The notes beneath the pieces were generated by a model. It was given only the letters and a program-made list of their open reading frames with translations. It was not told the origin of the DNA and did no database searches. From positions 1 through 31,376 of the forward strand of contig NZ_CAJTSC010000038.1 of NCBI RefSeq assembly GCF_910578895.1: a stretch of DNA of 31,376 nucleotides, in the 5' to 3' direction. Position numbers and translations under genes: made by a program. Below, one piece after another: positions 16,212 to 24,603 of this stretch (positions are counted from its first letter, which is position 1; each line of letters starts with the position of its first letter). Source of the DNA: an uncultured Bacteroides sp. (GTDB taxonomy: Bacteria > Bacteroidota > Bacteroidia > Bacteroidales > Bacteroidaceae).

Positions 16212-17573
16212 ATGAAAGAACCCAAAGTAGAAGTCGGCATCTTATTCGAGCCACAGATAGAATTTATCCTGCTCGCCCCCTACCGCATATCCGGTAAGGA
16301 AATCAGCGGCAAGCAGGTCGTCACCTACGATGAAGGCAAAATCCTTTGGAACGGCAGGCGGTATGACGAATTGGTATTTGAACCCCTGCAAGAGTCCGGC
16401 GCGGCATTCGAACTGCTGGACGTGACTATCGGAATAAACTTCCACTGGGAACGGAAGGAAGACCAACGCTTCCAGGGTTCTTTAAAGATTATCGTGGAAG
16501 ACGGGAAGCTGACGGGAATCAATGTCATCCGTGTGGAAGAGTACCTGACGAGCGTTATCTCCAGCGAAATGAGCGCAACGGCTTCGCTGGAGTTGCTGAA
16601 AGCGCATGCGGTCATTTCGAGAAGCTGGTTGCTGGCGAGCCTCTCTTCCGCCCCCTCTCCGGCAGGGAAGGGAGCAGACAGCCCGAGCAATGATACGGAG
16701 AACGCGACGTGCGACGGGACGGCGGAAAGGCTGTGCTGGTACGAACGCGACGCCCACACCCGCTTCGACGTATGTGCCGACGACCACTGCCAACGCTACC
16801 AGGGCATCACCCGCGCCTCTACCGACATCGTGAAACAAGCCATTGCCGCCACCCGCGGACAAGTGCTGATGCACGACGGCAAAATCTGCGACGCCCGCTT
16901 CTCCAAATGTTGCGGCGGCGCCCTCGAAGAGTTCCAATACTGCTGGGACGATGTGAAGCACCCCTACCTCGCCTACAAGCAAGACCTCCCTTCCGGCTTC
17001 CCGCTGACGGAACCATCCTCTCCCCTTTCTGCCGGAGAGGAATCGGAAGAGAGCGCCGAGCGCTGGATACGCACCTCCCCCGAAGCCTTCTGCAACACCA
17101 CGGACAGGCACATCCTGTCGCAAGTGCTCAACAACTACGACCAGGAAACCACCGATTTCTACCGTTGGAAGGTGGAATATACCCAAGACGAGCTATCCGC
17201 CCTCATCCTGAAACGCTCCGGCATAGACTACGGGCAAATCATCGACCTTGTCCCCATTGCCCGCGGCACCAGCGGACGTCTCTGGAAACTGAAAATCGTA
17301 GGTACGAAGCAGACGCTGACCATCGGCAAGGAGCTGGAAATCCGCCGCACGCTCTCCCCGTCACACCTCTACAGCTCCGCCTTTGTCGTAGACAAGGAAG
17401 AAATCTCGCCCGAAGGCATACCCGGACGCTTCATCCTCACCGGAGCCGGCTGGGGACACGGCGTGGGGCTTTGCCAGATAGGCGCTGCCGTGATGGGCGA
17501 ACAAGGCTACAAGTATGACGAGATACTGCTGCACTACTACACGGGCGCAAGTATCGACAAGCTATATGAATAA
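16212..17573 (+). CDS. SpoIID/LytB-domain protein without signal peptide
   Basis: SpoIID/LytB enzymes are peptidoglycan lytic transglycosylases best known from sporulation. Seen: an N-terminal region (1-105), then the SpoIID core with VISSEM (E119 matches the catalytic Glu), LKAHAVISRSWLL, a His/Cys cluster (H182, C188, H192, C193 in HTRFDVCADDHCQRYQG) that may bind zinc, FSKCCGG, and the C-terminal signature GAGWGHGVGLCQIGA. The start at 16212 is firm: an in-frame TAA at 16194-16196 rules out an upstream extension. There is therefore no signal peptide and no membrane segment, which points to the cytoplasm, unusual for this family. Two linker regions (about residues 143-154 and 271-281) are encoded by an inverted pair of one 33-bp repeat. 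It lies 27 bp before ampG. Confidence 0.85.
   Translation: MKEPKVEVGILFEPQIEFILLAPYRISGKEISGKQVVTYDEGKILWNGRRYDELVFEPLQESGAAFELLDVTIGINFHWERKEDQRFQGSLKIIVEDGKLTGINVIRVEEYLTSVISSEMSATASLELLKAHAVISRSWLLASLSSAPSPAGKGADSPSNDTENATCDGTAERLCWYERDAHTRFDVCADDHCQRYQGITRASTDIVKQAIAATRGQVLMHDGKICDARFSKCCGGALEEFQYCWDDVKHPYLAYKQDLPSGFPLTEPSSPLSAGEESEESAERWIRTSPEAFCNTTDRHILSQVLNNYDQETTDFYRWKVEYTQDELSALILKRSGIDYGQIIDLVPIARGTSGRLWKLKIVGTKQTLTIGKELEIRRTLSPSHLYSSAFVVDKEEISPEGIPGRFILTGAGWGHGVGLCQIGAAVMGEQGYKYDEILLHYYTGASIDKLYE
16640..16672 (-). repeat. 33-bp repeat inside the SpoIID gene, copy 1 (reverse orientation)
   Basis: Its reverse complement matches 17022-17054 at 26 of 33 positions, including two exact 10-bp blocks (GCCGGAGAGG and CGGAAGAGAG). 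It encodes a Ser/Pro/Gly-rich linker (SSAPSPAGKG) between the helix after the catalytic Glu and the His/Cys cluster. Confidence 0.65.
17022..17054 (+). repeat. 33-bp repeat inside the SpoIID gene, copy 2 (forward orientation)
   Basis: Partner of 16640-16672 in opposite orientation; here it encodes the linker SPLSAGEESEES. Both copies keep the reading frame and fall in likely surface loops. Confidence 0.65.
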
Positions 17574-17600
17574 TCCGACAACCGAAAAACAACTGACAGC

Positions 17601-18923
17601 ATGAAGAATATCAAGAACATATCCCCCTGGGCATGGGTCCCGACCTTGTACTTTGCGCAAGGCATCCCCTACTTTATCGTAAACAATATCTCCGTACTGA
17701 TGTTTGCCAAGATGGGCGTACCCAATGGCGACATGGCGCTATTCACCAGCCTGCTGTATCTGCCTTGGACCATCAAACCTTTCTGGAGCCCGTTTGTGGA
17801 CATCATCAAGACCAAAAGATGGTGGGTGATGTCCATGCAGGTCTTGATGTCGATAGCCTTTATCCTGCTCACCCTCACCATTCCGCGCCCGGACGAGGCG
17901 ATGATGGCGGCAGGAACTACTCCCATCAGCATGTTCACCATTACCCTGATACTGTTTATCATCACGGCATTCGCTTCCGCCACGCACGACATTGCGGCAG
18001 ACGGCTTCTATATGTTGGCATTGAAGACGGGCGAGCAGGCTGAGTTTGTCGGCATCCGCAGCACCTTCTACCGCCTTGCGTCTATCTTCGGGCAAGGAGT
18101 GCTCGTCGCCATTGCCGGCGCCATCGAACTGAAGTACGACAACATCCCGCTGTCGTGGACCGTCACGATGCTGGTTACAGCCGTCATCTTCAGTGCGGTA
18201 AGCTTCTACCACCTCTTCATGATACCCAAACCGGCTTCCGACAAGTCCGTCCTGGCACCGGGAACAGCCGATGCCAAAGCCATCTTCAAGGAGTTCGGGC
18301 GCACATTCGCCACCTACTTCACCAAGCCGGGCGTGCTGCTTGCCATTGTGTTCATGCTACTCTACCGCCTGCCCGAAGCATTCCTCATAAAGATGTGTAT
18401 GCCTTTCCTCGTTGCCGGCAAAGAAGCGGGCGGCTTGGGGTTGTCCACGGCGGAAGTGGGCATCGTATACGGCACTATCGGCGTGATATTCCTCACGCTG
18501 GGCGGCATCCTCGGAGGCATCTTCGCCTCGCGCATCGGACTGAAGAAATCCATCTGGTGGATGGCGGCGTGCATGACGCTCCCCTGCCTGACTTTCGTCT
18601 ATCTGGCAATCTGCCAGCCCGACAACCTGTTTGCCATATCCACCGCCATTGCCATCGAGCAGTTCGGCTACGGTTTCGGCTTCACGGCATATATGCTCTA
18701 TATGATGTACTTCTCCGAAGGCGAGTTCAAGACATCCCACTATGCCATCTGCACCGCATTCATGGCGCTGAGCATGATGATACCGGGCATGTTTGCCGGC
18801 TACATCCAGGAAGCTATCGGATATGCCAACTTCTTCTGGATGGTGATAGCCTGCTGCATTGCCACCGTTGCAGTCACCATATTTGCCGACAGGCGCATAG
18901 ACCCCGAATACGGGAAAAAGTGA
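17601..18923 (+). CDS. ampG: AmpG-like muropeptide permease (MFS)
   Basis: Inner-membrane major-facilitator permease. AmpG carries GlcNAc-anhydroMurNAc (with or without peptide) into the cytoplasm for cell-wall recycling. Seen: about 12 hydrophobic segments in 440 residues, YFAQGIPYF near the N-terminus, LPWTIKPFWSPFVD (54-67) in the loop after the second helix, and ATHDIAADGFY (127-137) with D130 and D134; these are AmpG-family landmarks. It lies 27 bp after the SpoIID gene. It would supply the cytosolic enzymes of this operon with disaccharide or muropeptide. Confidence 0.87.
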   Translation: MKNIKNISPWAWVPTLYFAQGIPYFIVNNISVLMFAKMGVPNGDMALFTSLLYLPWTIKPFWSPFVDIIKTKRWWVMSMQVLMSIAFILLTLTIPRPDEAMMAAGTTPISMFTITLILFIITAFASATHDIAADGFYMLALKTGEQAEFVGIRSTFYRLASIFGQGVLVAIAGAIELKYDNIPLSWTVTMLVTAVIFSAVSFYHLFMIPKPASDKSVLAPGTADAKAIFKEFGRTFATYFTKPGVLLAIVFMLLYRLPEAFLIKMCMPFLVAGKEAGGLGLSTAEVGIVYGTIGVIFLTLGGILGGIFASRIGLKKSIWWMAACMTLPCLTFVYLAICQPDNLFAISTAIAIEQFGYGFGFTAYMLYMMYFSEGEFKTSHYAICTAFMALSMMIPGMFAGYIQEAIGYANFFWMVIACCIATVAVTIFADRRIDPEYGKK

Positions 18924-18939
18924 TTATACCGGCCGTCAT

Positions 18940-18993
18940 CCGGTAACCGGTAACCAGTAAATAAACAATCAACAGTAAACGACAACTGTCAAT
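18940..18993 (+). repeat. 7-bp tandem units before the second namZ
   Basis: CCGGTAA, CCGGTAA, CCAGTAA (18940-18960), then looser units AATAAAC, AATCAAC, AGTAAAC, GACAACT, GTCAATC up to the start codon at 18995. It fills the 71-bp ampG-namZ gap. Confidence 0.55.
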
Positions 18994-18994
18994 C

Positions 18995-20233
18995 ATGAGA
19001 AAGAGTATTACAATATTTTTGCTCTGCGCCTTATGCAACATGGCATACGCGCAGAAAATCCGGATAAAGACCGGTATCGAGGTTCTGAAAGAACAGAACT
19101 TCAAATGCCTGGAAGGCAAACGCGTGGGACTGATTACCAACCCCACCGGAGTAGACAACCGCATGAAGTCCACTATCGACATCCTGCACGAAGCGCCGAA
19201 CGTGAATCTCGTGGCACTTTACGGTCCGGAACACGGTGTGCGCGGCGATGTGCATGCCGGCGACCATGTGACGGACATCAAGGATGCCTCTACCGGGCTG
19301 CCCGTCTATTCCCTCTACGGCAAGACGCGCAAGGCAACGCCGGAGATGCTGAAAGACATCGACGTGCTGGTGTATGACATCCAGGACATCGGCTGCCGCT
19401 CGTTCACCTACATCAGCACCATGGGACTTGCCATGGAAGCCGTTGCCGAGAACGGCAAGGAGCTTGTTGTGCTGGACCGTCCCAATCCTGTGGGCGGACT
19501 GAAGATAGAAGGCAATCTGACGGAAGACGACTGTGTCTCTTTCGTGAGCCAGTTCAAGATACCGTATCTCTACGGACTCACCTGCGGCGAGCTGGCACTG
19601 ATGCTTAACGGCGAGAAGATGCTGAAAGACGGCAAGCAATGCCGGCTCCACGTGGTGAAGATGAAGGGCTGGAAACGCAAAATGGACTATACGCAGACCG
19701 GCTTGCAGTGGGTGCCCTCTTCTCCGCACATTCCGCACCCGCATTCGGCGTTCTTCTATCCCGTGAGCGGCATCTTGGGAGAACTGGGCTACATGTCCAT
19801 CGGCGTGGGCTATACCATCCCGTTCCAGATGTTCGCCGCCCCGTGGGTGGAAGCGGAGAAGCTCGCCAGGAACCTGAACGCGCTGAACGTGCCGGGCATC
19901 GTTTTCCGTCCGATGTACCTGAAACCCTTCTACGCCGTGGGCAAAGGAGAGTTGCTGCAAGGCGTGCAGGTGCATATCATGGATTTCGGCAAGGCGCCGC
20001 TCAGCGACATACAGTTCCTCGTGATGCAGGAAGTGGCGGCACTCTATCCCGACCGTGCCGTATTCGACCATGCGGACAAAGGCCGCTTCTCCATGTTCGA
20101 CAAAGTGAGCGGCTCGAAGCAGATACGCGAACGCTTCGGCAAGCGCAACCGTTGGGAAGACGTACGCGACTACTGGTACAAGGATGTGGAGGATTTCCGC
20201 AAACTGTCGAAGCAGTATTACTTATACAAATAA
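18995..20233 (+). CDS. namZ: Secreted exo-beta-N-acetylmuramidase, NamZ family (DUF1343, GH171), second copy
   Basis: Seen: signal peptide MRKSITIFLLCALCNMAYAQ; ITNPTGV (47-53); LYGPEHGVRGD with E79-H80; YDIQDIGCRSFTYI (127-140); LDRPNPVGG (160-168); LTCGELALMLNGE; WVPSSPHIPH. These match the first copy motif by motif but the sequences differ strongly outside them. Known: Tannerella forsythia also has two NamZ enzymes with distinct substrate preferences. Its C-terminal end carries YKDVEDFRKLSKQYYLYK, like the end of the first copy. It is followed 17 bp later by the FAD/Fe-S oxidoreductase, so it is tightly linked to the MurTKQ side of the operon. Confidence 0.9.
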   Translation: MRKSITIFLLCALCNMAYAQKIRIKTGIEVLKEQNFKCLEGKRVGLITNPTGVDNRMKSTIDILHEAPNVNLVALYGPEHGVRGDVHAGDHVTDIKDASTGLPVYSLYGKTRKATPEMLKDIDVLVYDIQDIGCRSFTYISTMGLAMEAVAENGKELVVLDRPNPVGGLKIEGNLTEDDCVSFVSQFKIPYLYGLTCGELALMLNGEKMLKDGKQCRLHVVKMKGWKRKMDYTQTGLQWVPSSPHIPHPHSAFFYPVSGILGELGYMSIGVGYTIPFQMFAAPWVEAEKLARNLNALNVPGIVFRPMYLKPFYAVGKGELLQGVQVHIMDFGKAPLSDIQFLVMQEVAALYPDRAVFDHADKGRFSMFDKVSGSKQIRERFGKRNRWEDVRDYWYKDVEDFRKLSKQYYLYK

Positions 20234-20250
20234 ATTGACACACAGACGAT

Positions 20251-23200
20251 ATGGAAAAGAGTAACTACAGGGCTTTCCTGCGGGAAGCGAAACGGTTCGT
20301 GCCGCAGGAGAGGATTTACACAGACGAGCTTCGCCGGCTTGCCTGGGGAACGGACGCGGGATTCTACCGCCTTGTCCCGCAAATCGTAATCCGTTCGGAA
20401 GGAGAAGAGGAAATCTCCCGGCTGCTGAAACTTGCCGACCGCTACAACCTGCCCGTCACTTTCCGGGCAGCGGGCACCAGCCTGTCCGGACAAGCCATCA
20501 GTGACTCTATCCTTATCGTAGCCGGCAAGCATTGGGAGAAATACAGCATATCACCCGACCATACGGAAATCACCCTGCAGCCCGGCATCATCGGGCAACG
20601 GGTGAACGAACTGCTGGCACCCTTCGGGCGGAAGTTCGCACCGGACCCCGCTTCCATAAAGAGCGCCATGGTGGGCGGCATTGTCATGAACAATGCCTCC
20701 GGCATGAACTGCGGCACGCATGCCAACAGCGACAAGATGATTCTCTCCGTCCGCATCGTGCTGGCGGACGGAACGGTGCTCGACACCGGAGACAGCGCAA
20801 GCCGTGCCGCGTTCGAGGCGACACACCGCAATTTTATCTTCTTTATCCGTATGCTCCGCGACGAGATACGTTCGTACGACGATCTGGTGGAGCGCATCCG
20901 CCACAAATATTCCATCAAGAACGTAACGGGGCTGAACCTGCTCCCCTTCGTCCGCTTCGACGACCCGTTCGACATCATAACCCACCTCATGGTAGGCTCG
21001 GAGGGCACACTCGCGTTCCTCTCGCAAGTGACCATGAAGACGGAACACGACTATCCCTGCAAGGCAAGCGCCATGCTCTACTTCAAGAGCATCAAAGAGG
21101 CATGCCGTGCCGTGGTGGCGATGAAGGGACTCACCACGGATAACGATGAACGGATTGTGAAGGGTGCGGAACTGCTGGACTGGAAGTCGCTGGCATCGGT
21201 CGGCGACCCCGTATTCCTGAAGTATAAAGGCGAAGTCTGCTCATCGCCCCTGCCCGATGTGGAACCGGGGGACGAGACGGGACTGACCGCCGTGCTCGCC
21301 GAAACCAAAGCCGACAGCCCGGAAAAGCTCCGGCAGCACATCCGCACGATAGAAGAGTGCCTTTCCGCTTTCCGGACCTACACGCCCGTCCGCTTCACCG
21401 ACAAGCCCGAGGAGTATTCGAAGTACTGGGCAATCCGCTCCGGCATCTTCCCTTCCGTAGGCGGCACACGGCAGCCGGGGACAACGTGCCTTATCGAGGA
21501 CGTGGCTTTCCACATCGAAGACCTGCCCGAAGCAACCGCCGAATTGCAACAACTCATCGCCCGCCACGGCTACGAGGACGCCTGCATATACGGACACGCG
21601 CTGGAAGGAAACTATCACTTCATCCTCAACCAGTCCTTCAGCAGCGACGCCGAGGTGAAGCGCTACGAGAACCTGATGAACGATGTCAAGACATTGGTCG
21701 TAGACAAATACGACGGTTCGCTGAAAGCCGAGCACGGCACGGGGCGCAACATGGCTCCTTTCGTCCGCTACGAATGGGGCGAACGGGCTTACGAGTACAT
21801 GAAATCCGTCAAACAACTGTTCGACCCGAAAGGCTTGCTAAACCCGGGTGTCATCTTCAACGACGACCCGCAATGCCACATCAAGAACTTCAAGCCGTTG
21901 CCGCTGTTGGCAAACAACGAACACAAGCGGGCAACAGGATATCAGTTGCAATTCATATCCGGCAAACCGCGCATCGTAGCCATCTGCCCGCCGCTCGCGG
22001 CAGACAAGTGCATCGAGTGCGGCTTCTGCGAAGTGAACTGCCTGTCCTGCGGCTTCACCCTCTCCTCGCGCCAGCGCATCGCGGTGCAACGCGAAATATC
22101 TAACCTCAGGCAATGCGGCCGGGAGAAAGAAGCCAAACTGCTCGAAAAGCAGTACCGCTATCCCGGCAACCGGACTTGTGCCGGCGACGGGCTTTGCTCC
22201 ATGTCCTGCCCCATGGGTATCAACACGGGCGACCTGACACACCTCATCCGCCAGGAAGAGTTGCCGAAAGGCAGCATGGGATATAAAGCAGGCAACTTTG
22301 CCGCCAACCACTTTGCCGGCATCAAAAGTGCCCTGCGCCCCCTGTTAAGCCTTGCCGACTTCGGGCACTCCCTGTTGGGCACCAAAGCCATGAGCGGCAT
22401 CACCAAAGGCATGCACAACGCATTGGGCATACCGCAGTGGACACCTGCGATGCCCAAGCCCCTCCATATAAGAAATGAAGAGTCAAGAACGAAGGGTGAA
22501 GGGAATGAGACACCCTCTTGCGGCGCTGTGACAGCACAGCCCGATGTTGCATCGGATACAGTCGTCTACTTCCCCAGCTGCATTAACCAGACCATGGGTC
22601 TCCCCCGAAAGTCGCCCGTGGAACAGGCATTGGCAAACAAGATGATTGCCCTGTTGCAGAAAAGCGGCTACCGGGTCATCTTCCCCGAAAACATGGAAAA
22701 GCTCTGCTGCGGCACCATCTGGGAAAGCAAAGGGATGCTCGACATCGCCGACCGCAAATCCGCCGAACTGGAAGCGGCTTTATGGAAAGCCAGCGAACAA
22801 GGCAGGTATCCCGTGTTGTGCGACCAAAGCCCGTGCCTGCACCGCATGCGCGAAACCATCAAGAAAATGAAACTCTACGAACCGGCGGAGTTCATCTATA
22901 CATTCCTGCGCGACAGGCTGGTATTCAGCCCTACCGACCGTCCGGTGGCAGTGCACATCACCTGCTCCATGCGCAAGATGGGGCTTGCCGACACGATAAC
23001 GGCACTGGCACGTCTCTGCTCCACAAAGGTCATCGTGCCGGAAGAGGTAGGCTGCTGCGGCTTCGCAGGCGACCGCGGATTTACATATCCCGAACTGAAT
23101 GCCTACGCCCTGCGCAAACTCCGTCCGCAGATAGAGGCAGCGGGCGTGGCTATAGGCTACTCCAACAGCCGCACTTGCGAAATCGGGCTGACCACCCACT

Positions 23201-23298
23201 CCGGCATCCCGTACGTGTCCATAGCCTACCTGGTGGACGAGTGTACCCGGCCCGCAACCGATAAACCCGATAACCAACTTAACGCACACAAATCATGA
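20251..23298 (+). CDS. FAD-binding / 4Fe-4S / CCG-domain oxidoreductase (GlcD-GlcF fusion), probable D-lactate dehydrogenase
   Basis: Single 1015-residue chain. N-terminal half: FAD_binding_4 domain with FRAAGTSLSGQA (about 70-83) and the FAD-oxidase C domain (about 215-530; HGTGRN near 497). C-terminal half: two 4Fe-4S motifs, C587-C590-C593-C597 (CIECGFCEVNC) and C643-C649-C653 (CAGDGLCSMSC), then two CCG-type heterodisulfide-reductase-like domains (C819-C820-G821 and C935-C936-G937). This order is that of glycolate/D-lactate oxidising enzymes that pass electrons to quinone. MurQ downstream makes D-lactate from MurNAc-6-P, so D-lactate to pyruvate is the best guess (inference). Its stop codon overlaps the murT start (ATGA, 23295-23298), showing translational coupling. 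The linker near residues 741-752 is encoded by a 7-bp repeat. Confidence 0.87.
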   Translation: MEKSNYRAFLREAKRFVPQERIYTDELRRLAWGTDAGFYRLVPQIVIRSEGEEEISRLLKLADRYNLPVTFRAAGTSLSGQAISDSILIVAGKHWEKYSISPDHTEITLQPGIIGQRVNELLAPFGRKFAPDPASIKSAMVGGIVMNNASGMNCGTHANSDKMILSVRIVLADGTVLDTGDSASRAAFEATHRNFIFFIRMLRDEIRSYDDLVERIRHKYSIKNVTGLNLLPFVRFDDPFDIITHLMVGSEGTLAFLSQVTMKTEHDYPCKASAMLYFKSIKEACRAVVAMKGLTTDNDERIVKGAELLDWKSLASVGDPVFLKYKGEVCSSPLPDVEPGDETGLTAVLAETKADSPEKLRQHIRTIEECLSAFRTYTPVRFTDKPEEYSKYWAIRSGIFPSVGGTRQPGTTCLIEDVAFHIEDLPEATAELQQLIARHGYEDACIYGHALEGNYHFILNQSFSSDAEVKRYENLMNDVKTLVVDKYDGSLKAEHGTGRNMAPFVRYEWGERAYEYMKSVKQLFDPKGLLNPGVIFNDDPQCHIKNFKPLPLLANNEHKRATGYQLQFISGKPRIVAICPPLAADKCIECGFCEVNCLSCGFTLSSRQRIAVQREISNLRQCGREKEAKLLEKQYRYPGNRTCAGDGLCSMSCPMGINTGDLTHLIRQEELPKGSMGYKAGNFAANHFAGIKSALRPLLSLADFGHSLLGTKAMSGITKGMHNALGIPQWTPAMPKPLHIRNEESRTKGEGNETPSCGAVTAQPDVASDTVVYFPSCINQTMGLPRKSPVEQALANKMIALLQKSGYRVIFPENMEKLCCGTIWESKGMLDIADRKSAELEAALWKASEQGRYPVLCDQSPCLHRMRETIKKMKLYEPAEFIYTFLRDRLVFSPTDRPVAVHITCSMRKMGLADTITALARLCSTKVIVPEEVGCCGFAGDRGFTYPELNAYALRKLRPQIEAAGVAIGYSNSRTCEIGLTTHSGIPYVSIAYLVDECTRPATDKPDNQLNAHKS
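22471..22505 (+). repeat. Five 7-bp units inside the FAD/Fe-S oxidoreductase gene
   Basis: AGAAATG, AAGAGTC, AAGAACG, AAGGGTG, AAGGGAA. It encodes the polar linker RNEESRTKGEGNE between the second 4Fe-4S motif region and the first CCG domain. The reading frame is kept. Confidence 0.5.
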
Positions 23299-24485
23299 GT
23301 ACTCCGGTAAAAACAAACAAACGCATTCTCGCCCTTGATGTCTTGCGCGGTGTCACCATCGCAGGGATGATTATGGTGAACAATCCCGGCACGTGGAGCC
23401 GCATCTATGCCCCCCTGCGCCATGCGGAATGGAACGGGCTTACCCCCACCGACCTCGTATTCCCGTTCTTCATGTTCATCATGGGCATTTCCACGTATAT
23501 CTCCCTGAAAAAGTATAATTTCGAATTCAGCCGTGCCGCCGGCATGAAGATACTGAAACGCACCCTGCTTATCTTCCTGATAGGCATGGGCATCGGCTGG
23601 TTCTCGAAGTTCTGTTACTACTGGACTTCTCCCACCGAAGGCATCGGCTTCGGCGCGCAACTGTGGGAGGCGGTGTGGACATTCGACCGCATCCGCATCT
23701 TAGGTGTCATGCAGCGTCTGGCGCTCTGCTACGGCGCTACCGCCATCATTGCCTTGACCGTGAAGCACCGGCACATCCCCTACCTCATCGCCACCCTGCT
23801 GGCAGGCTACTTCATCCTGCTGGCATGCGGCAACGGTTTCGCCTATGACAATACCAACATCCTTTCCGTTGTAGACCGTGCCGTGCTGACCCCCGCGCAC
23901 ATGTACAAGGACAACGGCATCGACCCGGAAGGAATTCTGAGCACTATCCCCGCCATAGCCCACGTGCTGCTTGGCTTCTGCGTAGGGCGCATGATGCTTG
24001 AGGGCGGCAAGGCACACCAGGACCGCGAAAGCCTGCTCAACTCGCACCTCATCAAGCTGTTTCTGGCAGGCACCGTCCTGACGTTCGCCGGCTTCCTGCT
24101 GAGCTACGGATGCCCCATCAACAAAAAGATATGGTCGCCCACCTTTGTACTGGCTACGTGCGGACTGGCATCCAGCTTCCTGGCACTGCTCATCTGGATT
24201 ATCGATGTGAAAGGGTATAAGAAATGGAGCCTCTTCTTCGAGGCGTTCGGTGTCAATCCGTTGTTCATGTATGTATTGGGCGGCGTGCTTGGCATCCTCT
24301 TCGGCAGCATCAGCTTCGCGTGGGGAGAGGACAGCATCAGCATACACGGATTTCTGTATAAGGTACTGCTGATGCCGCTGTTCGGCGAAACCGGAGGCTC
24401 GCTGGCATACGCGCTGCTGTTTGTCGGAATCAACTGGTGCATCGGTTACCAACTCTACAGACGGAAGATTTACATCAAGATTTAG
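23295..24485 (+). CDS. murT: MurT-like / HGSNAT-family (DUF5009, COG4299) inner-membrane protein
   Basis: About 10 hydrophobic segments in 396 residues. Seen: LDVLRGVTIAGMIMVNNPG (14-32), PLRHAEWNGLTPTDLVFPFF (40-59), RILGVMQRLALCYG, and FGVNPLFMYVLGG near the end. The family includes human heparan-alpha-glucosaminide N-acetyltransferase, in which a His of the HAxWxG-type motif is acetylated; the matching residue is H43. In Tannerella forsythia a membrane protein in the same gene order (murT-murK-murQ) was reported as the MurNAc transporter, which is why I use the symbol; that the two are homologous is from memory and position. It overlaps the upstream gene by 4 bp and is 215 bp before murK. 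Transport, trans-membrane acetylation, or both are possible. Confidence 0.78.
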   Translation: MSTPVKTNKRILALDVLRGVTIAGMIMVNNPGTWSRIYAPLRHAEWNGLTPTDLVFPFFMFIMGISTYISLKKYNFEFSRAAGMKILKRTLLIFLIGMGIGWFSKFCYYWTSPTEGIGFGAQLWEAVWTFDRIRILGVMQRLALCYGATAIIALTVKHRHIPYLIATLLAGYFILLACGNGFAYDNTNILSVVDRAVLTPAHMYKDNGIDPEGILSTIPAIAHVLLGFCVGRMMLEGGKAHQDRESLLNSHLIKLFLAGTVLTFAGFLLSYGCPINKKIWSPTFVLATCGLASSFLALLIWIIDVKGYKKWSLFFEAFGVNPLFMYVLGGVLGILFGSISFAWGEDSISIHGFLYKVLLMPLFGETGGSLAYALLFVGINWCIGYQLYRRKIYIKI

Positions 24486-24493
24486 GGAACGAG

Positions 24494-24603
24494 GAGACAA
24501 GGAAACAAGTGTACAAGGAAACAAGTGTACAAGGAAACAAAGAAACAAGTGTACAAGGAGACAGAGACAAATGTACAAGAGCACAAGGAGACGAGAGGAC
24601 ACG
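24494..24603 (+). repeat. About fourteen degenerate 8-bp units (GAAACAAG / TGTACAAG)
   Basis: Units include GAGACAAG, GAAACAAG, TGTACAAG, GAAACAAG, TGTACAAG and so on, partly alternating in pairs. It occupies half of the 215-bp murT-murK gap; the remaining 24604-24700 is A/T-rich with no clear promoter. The same unit family occurs inside the serine hydrolase gene (27280-27335). Confidence 0.8.
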
